Assembly: GCA_963850765.1 (NCBI GenBank)
Contig: CAWKMN010000006.1
Coordinates: forward strand, 310,001 to 374,000
DNA from: CAWKMN01 sp963850765
GTDB lineage: Bacteria > Chloroflexota > Anaerolineae > Aggregatilineales > Aggregatilineaceae
Reading direction: 5' to 3'
DNA: 64,000 bases
Shown here: piece by piece, positions 54,083-63,518 of the stretch
Layout: each line of letters opens with the position of its first letter
Position numbering within the stretch: position 1 is the first letter of the stretch
Notes under the pieces: generated by a model
Seen by the model: only the letters and a program-made list of their open reading frames with translations
The model's database searches: none
Told to the model about the DNA's origin: nothing
Translations under genes and position numbers: made by a program

Positions 54083-55555
54083 TCAGTCGTTGGAGAACAG
54101 ATGGAGCTGATTGCGGATGGCGGATAACTCGCGGCGCAGCGAGTCGTTCATCTCGTCGGCGATCTTCTGGCAGCCGTGCAGAATCGTACTGTGATCGCGC
54201 CCGCCCAGCGCATCCCCGATTTGCGGCAGCGTGGCGTCGGTCTCTTCGCGGGCCAGATACATGGCGATATGGCGTGCCCGCACGACTTTCTTGGCGCGGC
54301 TCTTGCCGAGCAGGTCGTCCAGCGAAAGCTGATGATAGGTCGCCGTGGCTTCGAACACATCCGTCAGGCCGGATCGGCGGGCGCGCGGGGTCGAAGTCGG
54401 CCCACAGTTCTTCTCGATGATGTGCCGGGCCAGCGCCATCGTCAGCGGCTCGTGAGACAGCAGGACACGGGCGAGCACCTGATTGAGCAGCCCCTCCAAC
54501 TCGCGGATGTTGGCCGTATCATAGTGGGCGAGCACACTCGCCACCTCGGCGGGGATCATGATACCCTGGGCCGACGCTTTGGCCGTTACGATCTCGAAGC
54601 GGGTTTCAAATTCGGGCGGCTGAATATCGACCAGCAGCCCACCTTCCAGCCGGGAGCGGATCCGCTCGTCCAGGCGGCCGATCTGGCGCGGATGCTGGTT
54701 GCAGACGACGCCGATCTGCCCGCCCTGGCTGCATATCGCGTTGAAGGTGTGGTAAAACTCTTCTTCGGTGGCCGTTTTGCCGGCCATGAACTGGATGTCG
54801 TCCAGCAGCAGCAGGTCGATGCTGCGATAGCGCGCCCGGAAATCCTCGGTTTTTTGCGCGCGGATCGACTCGACCAGTTCATTCGTAAACGCCTCGGCGG
54901 TGATATAGACCACCTGACTGCCGGTGTCCTCGCCCTTGTTCCCAAGAGACTGAAGCAGATGGGTTTTCCCAAGGCCAACGCCGCCATAGATCACCAGCGG
55001 GTTAAACCGTTTGCCCGGCGTGTCGCTGACGGCCAGTGCGGCTGCATGCGCAAAATGATTGCTGGGCCCGGTGACAAAACTCTCGAAGGTGAAGCGCCGG
55101 TCCAGAGGCAGCGCGTTGCGCGGCGCTTCGATCTCGCGGTTCGTGCTGTGCCGCAGATAGGTGACACGGGGATCCCATTCCGCGTCTTCGTGCAGCCAGT
55201 TCGCGGGCGCGGCGACAGCGTCATCCTGGGCCGGCTCAGCGATCGGGCGGGCCGGGCTGTTGGCGAACAGCGGGCCAATATCGGAGGGATCGAGGCGCTG
55301 CCGGTTGGGCAGATAGACCACGAAATTCACCTGCACGGTGCGCTTGAGGATCCCGCCCAGGATTTCGGTGATCTGGGATCGCAGATGTTGGTCCAGCCAG
55401 TCTTTGGCGTAGGCGTGGCGCACCCGGATGATAAAATCCCCATCTTCATAGGCCAGCACCTCAGAACCCTTGAGCCAGGTCTCAAAGGTTGAGCGGTTAA
55501 GCTGGAGCTGAAGCTGGCCGAGTGTAGCCTGCCAGGCGTCTCGAGGCGTTAACAT
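54083..55555 (-). CDS. dnaA: Chromosomal replication initiator DnaA
   Basis: The initiator ATPase, about 490 residues. The N-terminal domain begins AWQATLGQLQLQLNRSTFETWL. A variable linker (about 90-150) follows. AAA+ domain III has Walker A GGVGLGKTH near residue 192 and LLLLDDIQFMAGK as Walker B, then GRLDERIRSRLEGGL. The DNA-binding domain IV ends with VVRARHIAMYLAREET and GGRDHSTILHGCQKI, the DnaA signature. I prefer ATG 55555; a TTG at 55561 is in frame. The origin boxes lie just beyond its stop. Confidence 0.96.
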   Translation of the reverse strand: MLTPRDAWQATLGQLQLQLNRSTFETWLKGSEVLAYEDGDFIIRVRHAYAKDWLDQHLRSQITEILGGILKRTVQVNFVVYLPNRQRLDPSDIGPLFANSPARPIAEPAQDDAVAAPANWLHEDAEWDPRVTYLRHSTNREIEAPRNALPLDRRFTFESFVTGPSNHFAHAAALAVSDTPGKRFNPLVIYGGVGLGKTHLLQSLGNKGEDTGSQVVYITAEAFTNELVESIRAQKTEDFRARYRSIDLLLLDDIQFMAGKTATEEEFYHTFNAICSQGGQIGVVCNQHPRQIGRLDERIRSRLEGGLLVDIQPPEFETRFEIVTAKASAQGIMIPAEVASVLAHYDTANIRELEGLLNQVLARVLLSHEPLTMALARHIIEKNCGPTSTPRARRSGLTDVFEATATYHQLSLDDLLGKSRAKKVVRARHIAMYLAREETDATLPQIGDALGGRDHSTILHGCQKIADEMNDSLRRELSAIRNQLHLFSND

Positions 55556-56179
55556 CTTCAATCACCCAAAATAGCTTACTGACCGGCAGCCGGATAGACG
55601 CGCACAACCATACAGCGTGCGACTGTGGCGGTCTGCTGGCAAACAAGGTTATAAATCTTCTGTTGTTGACTATTTGTAGAACATCGTGCTCCAGCGGAGG
55701 AGCCTTTGCCTTCAAGTGAGGCTTTTTGATGGTGGGGTAGAAGTCATCCCCTGTTCACTACGGATAAAACTATTTTAACAAATTTTGAGCTCGGACTCAA
55801 TGAGATCCGGCATTTCAAACCTTAAAAAATTCAACTTTTTAGGTTTTGCCCAACTGCACACACGTTTCAGGAATCCAAACCGCTGAAAGAGCGCACCACC
55901 AAACAGAGTCACAGCCGTGACGACCGCCACATCTAGGGGTACAGCTTTATTAGTAACCCCAGATGTGGGGGTTTGTGGCATATGTGGGAAATTTTGCGGT
56001 TATCCCACCTTAAATTTTTCAGACTTTCCAGAAATTTTAAGATTCGACTTTCTAGACCCCCTTTTGGGGAATAGGATTCAAACTGGCACTGCAAGACGCA
56101 CGCCTGTTCGGAATTTTAGTAATAGGTCCGGCACGGCTGTTCTGTTAGGAACTCGCGTACCGGATTTTGACGGGTTGGA
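55556..56179. promoter_or_regulatory. dnaA upstream region with motif pair
   Basis: This 624-base gap holds the dnaA promoter. CACATCTAGGGG (55928-55939) and, on the other strand, CCACATCTGGGG (55957-55968) form an inverted pair of the motif also seen in oriC. The rest is AT-rich around 55770-56050. A 68-codon open frame at 55775-55981 lacks homology I can recognise. No rpmH gene is present. Confidence 0.5.
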
Positions 56180-56803
56180 TCAAAGACCCTGCTGCTCTTC
56201 GCCGGGCAGACCAAAGTTATAGACGCGTTTCTTGGTGTCCAGCGCGATCGACAGGGCGGTCTGGTTGCGCGCGTGCCAGGTCATGAAAATATCCTTGGTG
56301 AAGCTGTAGAGCAGTTCCAGCGCCAGGCCCTCAAAATCGGTGCTGGCGATATCGGCCTGCTGTTTGGGCCAGCCGTAACCCCACGCAAACCAGGAGCCAT
56401 CCTGAAAGATCAGGAAGTCGTAAAACGCGGTGCCTTGCGGCTCGTCGGTCAGAAAAACGCCGATCCGGCCGCAGAGCTCTTTGAACTGGATCGGCGGGAT
56501 ACGCGCCTCATCAAAGGAGTTTGGGCGGGCAAACCCCGGCAGCGGAACAAAGATAATACTCCAATCCTCGATAAAAACCTGAAGTCCCTCGCGCCCTCCA
56601 CCGGCAGGATGAACCAGCCGGCGCGATTTGCCGAAGCCGGGAATGCCGGACGCTTCCAACGTGGCCAGCACCGTCTCAATCGCCTCGAACAGGTGGCCGG
56701 TAAACTCCTTGAGATGCCGCTGGAGCATCGCCTGATTTTTCGCGCGGGTGCTCATGACCTGATTGAGCGATTTGAGAATTTCCTGCCGTTCATGAGAGTC
56801 CAT
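56180..56803 (-). CDS. Protein of unknown function
   Basis: A 207-residue soluble protein from ATG 56803 (MDSHERQEILKSLNQVMSTRAK) behind AGGAGC. The N-terminal 65 residues are helical. The middle (LQVFIEDWSIIFVPLPGFARP, FYDFLIFQDGSWFAWGYGW) is rich in aromatic residues and looks like a beta-sheet domain. I do not recognise a family. It is divergent from the LacI gene at 56967. No signal peptide or membrane helix is seen. Confidence 0.6.
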   Translation of the reverse strand: MDSHERQEILKSLNQVMSTRAKNQAMLQRHLKEFTGHLFEAIETVLATLEASGIPGFGKSRRLVHPAGGGREGLQVFIEDWSIIFVPLPGFARPNSFDEARIPPIQFKELCGRIGVFLTDEPQGTAFYDFLIFQDGSWFAWGYGWPKQQADIASTDFEGLALELLYSFTKDIFMTWHARNQTALSIALDTKKRVYNFGLPGEEQQGL

Positions 56804-56873
56804 AGTATTGCTCCTGTTCAACACGAGATGCTAGTGAAGAATTCTGCTCCTAAACGGAGTCCGGTGCAACTAC

Positions 56874-56925
56874 TTGACACGTTCCGGGAATTCCTGTTTA
56901 ATAAAGATAAGGCGAACGTTCGCCT
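56874..56925 (+). promoter_or_regulatory. Promoter and palindromic operator of the LacI/GH65 locus
   Basis: TTGACA (56874-56879), a 17-base spacer and TTTAAT (56897-56902) form a near-consensus promoter. The perfect palindrome AGGCGAACGTTCGCCT occupies 56910-56925, where it would overlap the transcription start. The central CG and symmetric half-sites are typical of LacI-family operators. The following gene encodes such a protein, so autoregulation is likely. Confidence 0.78.
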
Positions 56926-56966
56926 AACTTTCTGGAACACTATGGTTTTCTTGAAAGTCCTGTTTT

Positions 56967-58007
56967 ATGGCTAAGAACGTCACACTTAAGGACGTAGCCG
57001 CGCGCGCGGGTGTCAGTTACCAAACCGTGTCCAAGATCCTGCGGAACCAGATGCAGGTGACACCCGAAGTTCGCGCCCGTGTGCAGCACGCCGTCGAGCA
57101 GCTTGGCTACCGGCCCAATGTGACGGCTCGCAATCTCCGCACCCAATCCAGCCACCTGATCGGCTATTCCTGGGAGCCCTCGCGCCAGAACTTCTTCAGC
57201 CCGATTCTCGAAGAGTTTGAGCAGAGCATCGTCGAAGCCGCCGAGGAGCAGGGTTATCACATTCTGCTGTTCCCACAGCGCGAGGGAACCAACTCGTCGG
57301 GCACCTATCAGAAGCTCGTTTATTCGGGCCGCGTCGATGGGTTTATCCTGTCCGATCTCGGCTTCAGCGACCCGCGTATTCCTGCTCTGCAACATCTCAA
57401 TGTGCCGCTGGTGGCATTTGGTCGCACCCAGTGCCAGGATGATTGTGCGTTTGCCTACGTCGATATTGATGGTGGTGCCGGCGTCCGGCTGGCGGTGGAA
57501 CATCTGCTGGCACAGGGGCATCAGCGGATTGCGGCGCTCGGCTGGCCCGAAGCATCGCGAGTGGGGTCGGATCGCCTGTCAGGCTATTGGGCCGCGATGG
57601 AAACAGCCGGTATCCGCATCGATCCGGCCTGGGTGAAACGCGGTGCGGGCGAATATGAATACGGTTATGTCGCGGCGCTCGACCTGCTCGACCTGCCGGC
57701 CAGCCGCCGCCCGACGGCCATTGTGACGGTGGTTGATCTGATCGCGGTAGGCGCGATGCAGGCGGTGCAGGATCGGGGCCTGACCGTTGGGCGTGACATC
57801 GCCATCACCGGCTTTGACGACATGCCCGTGATCTTTTATCTGAAGCCGGGCCTGACGACCCTGCGCCAGCCGGTCTGGGAAGTCGGGCAGCGGGTGATCA
57901 ACATCCTGGTTTGTCTGCTCGAAGGCCGGGACCCCGGTTTGCAGCACGTATTGCTGCCGCCCGTGCTGGTGATCCGCAAATCCAGCCAGGGTTATCAACC
58001 GCATTAG
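56967..58007 (+). CDS. LacI-family transcriptional regulator
   Basis: A 346-residue repressor. Helix-turn-helix at residues 4-30 (VTLKDVAARAGVSYQTVSKILRNQMQVTPEVRARV) and hinge LGYRPNVTARNLRTQSSHLIGY. The effector domain has VDGFILSDLGF, GHQRIAALGWPEASRVGSDRLSGY and ITGFDDMPVIFYLKPGLTTLRQPVWEVG. It sits directly behind the palindrome 56910-56925 and in front of pgmB, GH65 and a sugar ABC importer, so it probably senses the imported glucobiose or its product. Confidence 0.92.
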   Translation: MAKNVTLKDVAARAGVSYQTVSKILRNQMQVTPEVRARVQHAVEQLGYRPNVTARNLRTQSSHLIGYSWEPSRQNFFSPILEEFEQSIVEAAEEQGYHILLFPQREGTNSSGTYQKLVYSGRVDGFILSDLGFSDPRIPALQHLNVPLVAFGRTQCQDDCAFAYVDIDGGAGVRLAVEHLLAQGHQRIAALGWPEASRVGSDRLSGYWAAMETAGIRIDPAWVKRGAGEYEYGYVAALDLLDLPASRRPTAIVTVVDLIAVGAMQAVQDRGLTVGRDIAITGFDDMPVIFYLKPGLTTLRQPVWEVGQRVINILVCLLEGRDPGLQHVLLPPVLVIRKSSQGYQPH

Positions 58008-58015
58008 GGGAGCTT

Positions 58016-58645
58016 ATGCCAGGCAAAATCAAGGCCCTCATTTTTGATCTGGACGGTGTGATCACCGACACCGCCGAGTATCACTACCGGGCATGGAAAC
58101 GATTGGCCGACGAGGAAGGCATTCCCTTTACCCGTGCGGATAACGAGTTCCTGCGCGGCGTATCGCGCCGCGAATCGCTGCTGCTTCTGCTGAAGGGCCG
58201 CCCGTACAGCGAAGTCCAGATGCAGGAGATGATGGACCGCAAAAATCGGTATTATCAGGACATGCTGACGCAGATCACACCCGATGATCTGCTGCCCGGC
58301 GTGCTCGATCTGTTTGACCGGCTGGAAGCGGCCCACATCCAGAGTGCGCTGGCCTCTGCCAGCCGCAACGCTGCCATGGTGCTCGAACGGCTGGGCATCG
58401 CGGACCGGCTGGCTGTGGTGGCCGATGGTCACAGCGTCACGCGGCCCAAGCCGCAGCCGGACCTCTTCCGATTTGCGGCGGCACGCCTGGGCTGTCTGCC
58501 CGGCAAATCCCTGGTGGTCGAAGATGCGGCGGCGGGTATCGACGCGGCGCTGCGGGCAGGGATGCCGTGTCTGGCGCTGGGACCGGCGGAACGCTTCGCC
58601 CTGATCGAAGCGCGCTACGGCCCCATCCCCGCCGGGACGATCTGA
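58016..58645 (+). CDS. pgmB: Beta-phosphoglucomutase
   Basis: A 209-residue HAD enzyme that converts beta-glucose 1-phosphate to glucose 6-phosphate. LIFDLDGVITDTAEYHYRAWKRLADEEGI is the family N terminus, with the nucleophile and acid-base aspartates. RGVSRRESL in the cap, ALASASRNA, TRPKPQPDLF and VVEDAAAGIDAA complete the motifs. It starts at ATG 58016 behind GGGGAG, nine bases after lacI, and is followed by a GH65 phosphorylase that makes its substrate. Confidence 0.92.
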   Translation: MPGKIKALIFDLDGVITDTAEYHYRAWKRLADEEGIPFTRADNEFLRGVSRRESLLLLLKGRPYSEVQMQEMMDRKNRYYQDMLTQITPDDLLPGVLDLFDRLEAAHIQSALASASRNAAMVLERLGIADRLAVVADGHSVTRPKPQPDLFRFAAARLGCLPGKSLVVEDAAAGIDAALRAGMPCLALGPAERFALIEARYGPIPAGTI

Positions 58646-58689
58646 ACGGCCTTCAGTTAGCTGAGATCGAAACGGCTGCCCGGCGCGCT

Positions 58690-60921
58690 GTGACGTGGTC
58701 CGTCAGCCAGAACCAATTCAACGCGGATCAGCAGCACCACATGGAAACCGTCTTCACGGCGGGCAACGGCTATTTTTGCAGCCGGGGAAGCTTTGAAGAA
58801 GGCTATCCCGGCGATCACCCGCTGACCCTGGCGCACGGCATTTTTGACGATATTCCCATCGTGCGCACGGAACTTGCCAACCTGCCCGACTGGATGGACC
58901 TGACGCTCACAGTCGATGGTCAGCTTTTCCGGCTGGATCAGGGCGAATGCGTGAGTTTTGATCGCCATCTGGATCTGCGCACGGGCATTTTGCGGCGCGA
59001 AGTCCGCTGGCAGGCTCCAAACGGCGCGGTGCTGGATCTGACCTTTGAACGGTTCGCCAGTTATACCTGCGAGCATGTGGCGGCGCTCCGCCTGCTGATC
59101 ACCGCCGTGAACCGGCCCTGCCGTGTCACCGTCGAAACCGGCATCGATGGGCATGTCTCAAACGAAGACCTGCTGCACTGGAATCATCTCGCGCAAGGGA
59201 CGTCGCCCACCAACGTGCTGTGTCTGCACAGCCGCACCCGCCACTCCGGGATCGAACTGGCCGCCGCGACGGCCCTGGTGACATCGGCACGCGAGCCCGT
59301 AATGGTCCAGCCATGCCCCGGCAGCCCGCGGTTTATCGTGCAGCATGACCTCGATACCGCGCAAACCTTGCAAGTCGATAAGCTGGTGAGCTACACCGCC
59401 AGCCGCGACGCTGTCCCCAATGCAGCGGACGTGGTGAGCCGCGCCGCCGCCGAGGTAGAGGGCCTCATCATCACGGAAAACGTTGAGGACCAACCCCTCT
59501 CTTATGACCGGCTGCGGGCGGAACAGGTCCAGGCGTGGGGCAACCTGTGGCGCGACTGCGATGTGATCATCGCGGGGGACGACGAAGCGCAGCTTGCGAT
59601 TCGCTTCCACCTGTTCCAGTTGATTATCGCCGCGCCGCAGCACGATGAGCGGGTCAGCATCGGGGCCAAGACGCTCAGCGGCCTGGGTTATCGCGGGCAT
59701 GCCTTCTGGGATACCGAGATCTTCATTCTGCCGTTTTTCACGTATACCCTGCCGCATCTCGTCCGCAATATGCTGATGTATCGCTACCACACGCTGCCGG
59801 GCGCGCGCCGCAAAGCCGCCAAAAACGGTTATTCCGGGGCGCAGTATGCCTGGGAGAGCGCCGCCACCGGCGACGAAGTCACACCGACCTGGGTGCCACA
59901 TCACAGCGGCGACGGGCTGGTACGCATCTGGACGGGCGATATTGAGATTCATATCTCGTCGGACGTGGCGTATGCGCTGGTGCAGTACTGGCAGACGACC
60001 GGCGACGATGCCTTTATGCGCGACTATGGCGCGGAGATGATCCTTGATACGGCGTGCTTCTGGGGCGATCGCGCCGAACCGGAAGAGGCCAACGGCCAGC
60101 GCCAGTATGCCTTCCGCGACGTGATCGGCCCGGATGAATATCACGATCACGTCGATAACAACGTGTATACGAACCGGATGGCGCAGTGGCACCTGCAAAC
60201 GGCCTTTGATGTGCTCGGCTGGCTGGACCGCGACTATCCCGACAAGGCGCGGGATCTGCGCGCCCAACTGGATCTGACCCCGGCGCGGCTGGCGCACTGG
60301 CAGGATGTGATCGACCACGTGATCATCCACCACGATCCCGACACCGGGCTGATGCTGCAATTTGAGGATTTTTTCGACCTGAAGCGCATCGATCCCGCCG
60401 TCATCGCCAGCACGGATCGCTCGATGCAGGTGGTGCTCGGCATCGAAGGGGCGAACGAGAGCCAGGTGATCAAGCAGGCCGATGTGATCATGCTGCTGTG
60501 CCTGCTGCGCGATGAATACGACGCGCGCACGTGGCAGACCAACTGGGACACCTATATGCCCATCACCGACCACCGCTACGGCTCGTCGTTGGGGCCGAGC
60601 TTCCATGCGTGGGCGGCCTGCGAGATGGACAAGCCCGAAGAGGGTTACGATCATTTTATGCTGGCGGCGCGGGCCGATCTGTATGATGTGCGTGGCAATG
60701 CCGACGACGGTATCCACGCGGCCTCGGCGGGCGGGTTGTGGCAGGCGCTGGTCTTTGGGTTCGCCGGTTTGCGCCCCAACGGTCAAGGTCTGATCCTGAA
60801 GCCCCACCTGCCCGCACACTGGCAGCAGCTCGCTTTTTGCGTCCGCTATCGCGGCGATTGGTATCGCGTGGACATCAGACAAGGAGGTGAAACGACGATT
60901 GTCCGCCGGGCGTCGGACTAA
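58690..60921 (+). CDS. GH65 disaccharide phosphorylase (kojibiose/maltose/nigerose type)
   Basis: A large inverting phosphorylase that splits an alpha-glucobiose with phosphate to give beta-glucose 1-phosphate and glucose. The N-terminal domain starts WSVSQNQFNADQQHHMETVFTAGNGYF. The catalytic barrel contains GHAFWDTEIFILPFF and RDVIGPDEYHDHVDNN, where the glutamate in GPDEYH is the general acid. DRSMQVVLGIEGANESQVIKQADV is also typical. The start is uncertain: GTG 58690 avoids overlap with pgmB, GTG 58567 would overlap it by 79 bases, and no good ribosome site precedes either. Linkage specificity cannot be read from sequence. Confidence 0.88.
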   Translation: MTWSVSQNQFNADQQHHMETVFTAGNGYFCSRGSFEEGYPGDHPLTLAHGIFDDIPIVRTELANLPDWMDLTLTVDGQLFRLDQGECVSFDRHLDLRTGILRREVRWQAPNGAVLDLTFERFASYTCEHVAALRLLITAVNRPCRVTVETGIDGHVSNEDLLHWNHLAQGTSPTNVLCLHSRTRHSGIELAAATALVTSAREPVMVQPCPGSPRFIVQHDLDTAQTLQVDKLVSYTASRDAVPNAADVVSRAAAEVEGLIITENVEDQPLSYDRLRAEQVQAWGNLWRDCDVIIAGDDEAQLAIRFHLFQLIIAAPQHDERVSIGAKTLSGLGYRGHAFWDTEIFILPFFTYTLPHLVRNMLMYRYHTLPGARRKAAKNGYSGAQYAWESAATGDEVTPTWVPHHSGDGLVRIWTGDIEIHISSDVAYALVQYWQTTGDDAFMRDYGAEMILDTACFWGDRAEPEEANGQRQYAFRDVIGPDEYHDHVDNNVYTNRMAQWHLQTAFDVLGWLDRDYPDKARDLRAQLDLTPARLAHWQDVIDHVIIHHDPDTGLMLQFEDFFDLKRIDPAVIASTDRSMQVVLGIEGANESQVIKQADVIMLLCLLRDEYDARTWQTNWDTYMPITDHRYGSSLGPSFHAWAACEMDKPEEGYDHFMLAARADLYDVRGNADDGIHAASAGGLWQALVFGFAGLRPNGQGLILKPHLPAHWQQLAFCVRYRGDWYRVDIRQGGETTIVRRASD

Positions 60922-60980
60922 CCGGCTGCCCTGTTTTACCCGTATGGCCTGTACGAATGAGTTCTTAGGAGAAGAACGGA

Positions 60981-62225
60981 ATGCGTAAAGTCCAAATGTT
61001 AACCTTCCTCGTGCTGCTCGCGCTGGTGATCTCCGGCGCGGGTGCGGCGATGGCCCGTCAGGATGATGTCGAACTGACGCTGATGGGCTGGTCATCGTCC
61101 ACTCTGGAAAACGATGCGTTAGCGGCTCAGGTGGCGGCGTTTGAAGAAGCCAATCCTGGCATCACCGTCAATGTCAATCTGGTGCCTGAGTACGATCCCA
61201 CCATCCAGGCCGCGTTTGCCAGCGGTGATCCGCCCAATGTCTTCTACGTAGACAGCTCCAAGCTGGCCGACTGGGCCGAAGCCGGTGTGCTGGCGTCGGG
61301 TGAAGGCATGATCGAGAACCTGGACGATCACTATCCGGCGCTGCTCGACGTGTTCACGGTCGGCGATACGCTGTACTGCGCGCCCAAGGACTTCTCGATC
61401 ATGGCCCTGCAATATAATAAGGACCTGTTCGACGCGGCTGGCCTGGAATATCCCACGCCCGACTGGACCTGGGACGATCTGCGCGCGGCGGCTGAAGCGC
61501 TGACCGGCACCGACGCCGAAGGTAACACGGTGCTCGGCCTCGTGACCCCGGCGAACTTCGAGCGCTGGCTGCCCTTCCTGTATCAGGCGGGCGGCTCGGT
61601 GCTGAACGATGACTGGACCGAAGTCACGCTCGACAGCGACCAGGCGCGCGAAGCGCTGGACTTCTATGTCGGCATGGTGACGGACGGCATCGCCGGCCCG
61701 CCGACCGCAGTTGACGCCGGCTGGGGTGGTGAAGCGTTCGGCAATGGCCGCGTCGCGATGGCGATGGAAGGTAACTGGGTCATCACCTACCTGCTGGATA
61801 CCTTCCCTGAGCTGAACTGGGGCGTGACCGAGCTGCCCAAGCACCCCAATGGGGGTCAGGCGACGATGGTCTTCACCGTCTGCTACGGCGTGGCCGCGGA
61901 TAACGATCACCCCGAAGAGTCCTGGAAACTGGCTAACTTCCTGACCGGCCCCGAAGGCTCGGAACTGATAGCCAAAGAGGGCTTTGGTGTGATCCCGCCC
62001 GCCATGAGCGCGGCGCAAACCTGGCTTGACGCGCGCGGTGAAGAATACGCGGCGGGCTTCCTGGCCGGTGCCGACTACGCGCATGAGTGGTCATTCCCGG
62101 TCGGCTTTGGCGACGTGTTCGATACGTTTAACGCCGGCTTGCAGCTTGCGTTTGAAGGATCGTCACTGCCCGACGATGTGATCGTTGATACCGCCGGCGT
62201 GGCCGAAGAAGTCCTCGCCCGCTAA
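60981..62225 (+). CDS. Sugar ABC transporter substrate-binding protein (family 1)
   Basis: A 414-residue exported binding protein of the MalE type. Signal peptide residues 1-25 (ending AMARQ). MGWSSSTLENDALAAQVAAFEEANPGITV opens the mature part; YCAPKDFSIMALQYNKDLFDAAGLEYP and AFGNGRVAMAMEGNWVI are typical of this family. AGGAG precedes the ATG. It follows the GH65 gene by 59 bases. It probably binds an oligosaccharide such as maltose, kojibiose or trehalose. Confidence 0.9.
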   Translation: MRKVQMLTFLVLLALVISGAGAAMARQDDVELTLMGWSSSTLENDALAAQVAAFEEANPGITVNVNLVPEYDPTIQAAFASGDPPNVFYVDSSKLADWAEAGVLASGEGMIENLDDHYPALLDVFTVGDTLYCAPKDFSIMALQYNKDLFDAAGLEYPTPDWTWDDLRAAAEALTGTDAEGNTVLGLVTPANFERWLPFLYQAGGSVLNDDWTEVTLDSDQAREALDFYVGMVTDGIAGPPTAVDAGWGGEAFGNGRVAMAMEGNWVITYLLDTFPELNWGVTELPKHPNGGQATMVFTVCYGVAADNDHPEESWKLANFLTGPEGSELIAKEGFGVIPPAMSAAQTWLDARGEEYAAGFLAGADYAHEWSFPVGFGDVFDTFNAGLQLAFEGSSLPDDVIVDTAGVAEEVLAR

Positions 62226-62299
62226 TCCGCCAGCAAACAACAGGGTGCGCTCTCAAAGGGGCGCACCTACTCTAGTAGCTATCCGAAAATGCATGTCTT

Positions 62300-62327
62300 G
62301 TAGGGGCGTATTGCAATACGCCCCTAC
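62300..62327. repeat. Palindrome of a second repeat family
   Basis: A perfect 28-base palindrome: TAGGGGCGTATT on the left and AATACGCCCCTA on the right around GC. It is related in style to the GGCGGG palindromes but different in sequence. It lies in the gap between binding-protein and permease genes and could form a hairpin. Confidence 0.65.
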
Positions 62328-62383
62328 GGAACCCGGCAATTTACGGATACGCTGTAAATAGATTACGGAAAGGATGCGGTGCG

Positions 62384-63496
62384 ATGGCCGTAGCGGGCGT
62401 TCAACAAAAGAGGCGGCTCACGACGATGGCCGCCAAAAAGCGGCAGGAGGCCACGGCTGCCTATCTGTTTATGCTGCCAGCCCTCATCATCTTTCTCGTC
62501 TTCCTGATCATCCCGATTGCGGCGTCGATCTACCTCAGTTTCACCGACTGGAATGGGATTACGCCGGTCCGGGAAGACGATGCTTTTCAGTCCATCGGCT
62601 TTGACAACTACAGTGACCTGCTGCGCGGCCAGCATGTGGAAGATGATGGGCGCGTGGTCAAAGCGTCTACGCGGCAAAAAGACTTCTTTATCGCGCTGAA
62701 AAACACGATCTATTATGTGATGGGGGTGGTCCCGTTTCAGACGGTGATCGCGCTCATCCTGGCCGTGATCCTGAATCAGCGCTGGCTCAAGGCGAAGGGC
62801 TTCTTCCGCACCGCGTTTTATTTCCCATCGATCACCTCGTCGGTGGTGATCTCGATCATCTTTATGTGGCTGTTCCAGCGCGGCGGTCTGGTGAATACGT
62901 CGATCCAGGCGTTCGCCTCTGGTTATGGCAACGCCGACTTTGTCAACTGGCTCGACGACCCGCGCGGGATTATCCATATCATTCTGGAAAAGTTCGGCGT
63001 CGTCCGGTTGGACGTGGGCGACTGGGCCAGCAATCGCTACTTTGGCAATACCGTCTGGGACTGGTTCAGCGGCCCCAGTGTCACCATGCTCACCATCATG
63101 ATCCTGAACACCTGGACGACGATCGGCACGATGATGGTGATCTTCCTGGCGGCGCTGCAAGGTATCCCGTCGCACGTGTACGAAGCGGCGGCGATTGACG
63201 GTGCAAACGGCTGGCAGATCTTCCGCCGGATCACGGTGCCGCTGCTGCGACCGACGACGTTTTTTGTCGTCACGCTGGGCCTGATCGGTACGTTCCAGGT
63301 CTTCGATCAGGTGTTTGTCATCTCCAGCGGCGGCCCCGCCAAGACCACCTATACCATTGCCTACATGGTCTATCTGAACGGCTTCGACCGGTCCGCGATG
63401 GGACTGGCGGCAGCGACGGCGATCCTGCTGTTCATCATTATTTTTACGTTCACGATGCTCCAACGCCTGTTTGTGGGCGAACGAGCGAACGAGTAG
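62384..63496 (+). CDS. Sugar ABC transporter permease (MalF type)
   Basis: A 370-residue inner-membrane subunit. It begins with a basic segment and AAYLFMLPALIIFLVFLIIPIAASIYLSFTDWNGI. The permease loop EAAAIDGANGWQIFRRITVPLLRP is the EAA motif that touches the ATPase. A hydrophilic insertion of about 60 residues (residues about 180-240) precedes it. The start at ATG 62384 is supported by AAAGGA; an in-frame ATG at 62426 is possible. It pairs with the permease starting at 63519. Confidence 0.9.
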   Translation: MAVAGVQQKRRLTTMAAKKRQEATAAYLFMLPALIIFLVFLIIPIAASIYLSFTDWNGITPVREDDAFQSIGFDNYSDLLRGQHVEDDGRVVKASTRQKDFFIALKNTIYYVMGVVPFQTVIALILAVILNQRWLKAKGFFRTAFYFPSITSSVVISIIFMWLFQRGGLVNTSIQAFASGYGNADFVNWLDDPRGIIHIILEKFGVVRLDVGDWASNRYFGNTVWDWFSGPSVTMLTIMILNTWTTIGTMMVIFLAALQGIPSHVYEAAAIDGANGWQIFRRITVPLLRPTTFFVVTLGLIGTFQVFDQVFVISSGGPAKTTYTIAYMVYLNGFDRSAMGLAAATAILLFIIIFTFTMLQRLFVGERANE

Positions 63497-63518
63497 CAGC
63501 GGGGAAAGGTGACGACCG

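Noticed and set aside
55775..55981. A 68-codon open frame in the dnaA upstream region
   Set aside because: No ribosome site or family similarity, and it overlaps the regulatory motif pair.
59158..61095. A 645-codon open frame on the minus strand opposite the GH65 gene
   Set aside because: It is a shadow frame without recognisable motifs, while the plus strand has GH65 catalytic motifs.
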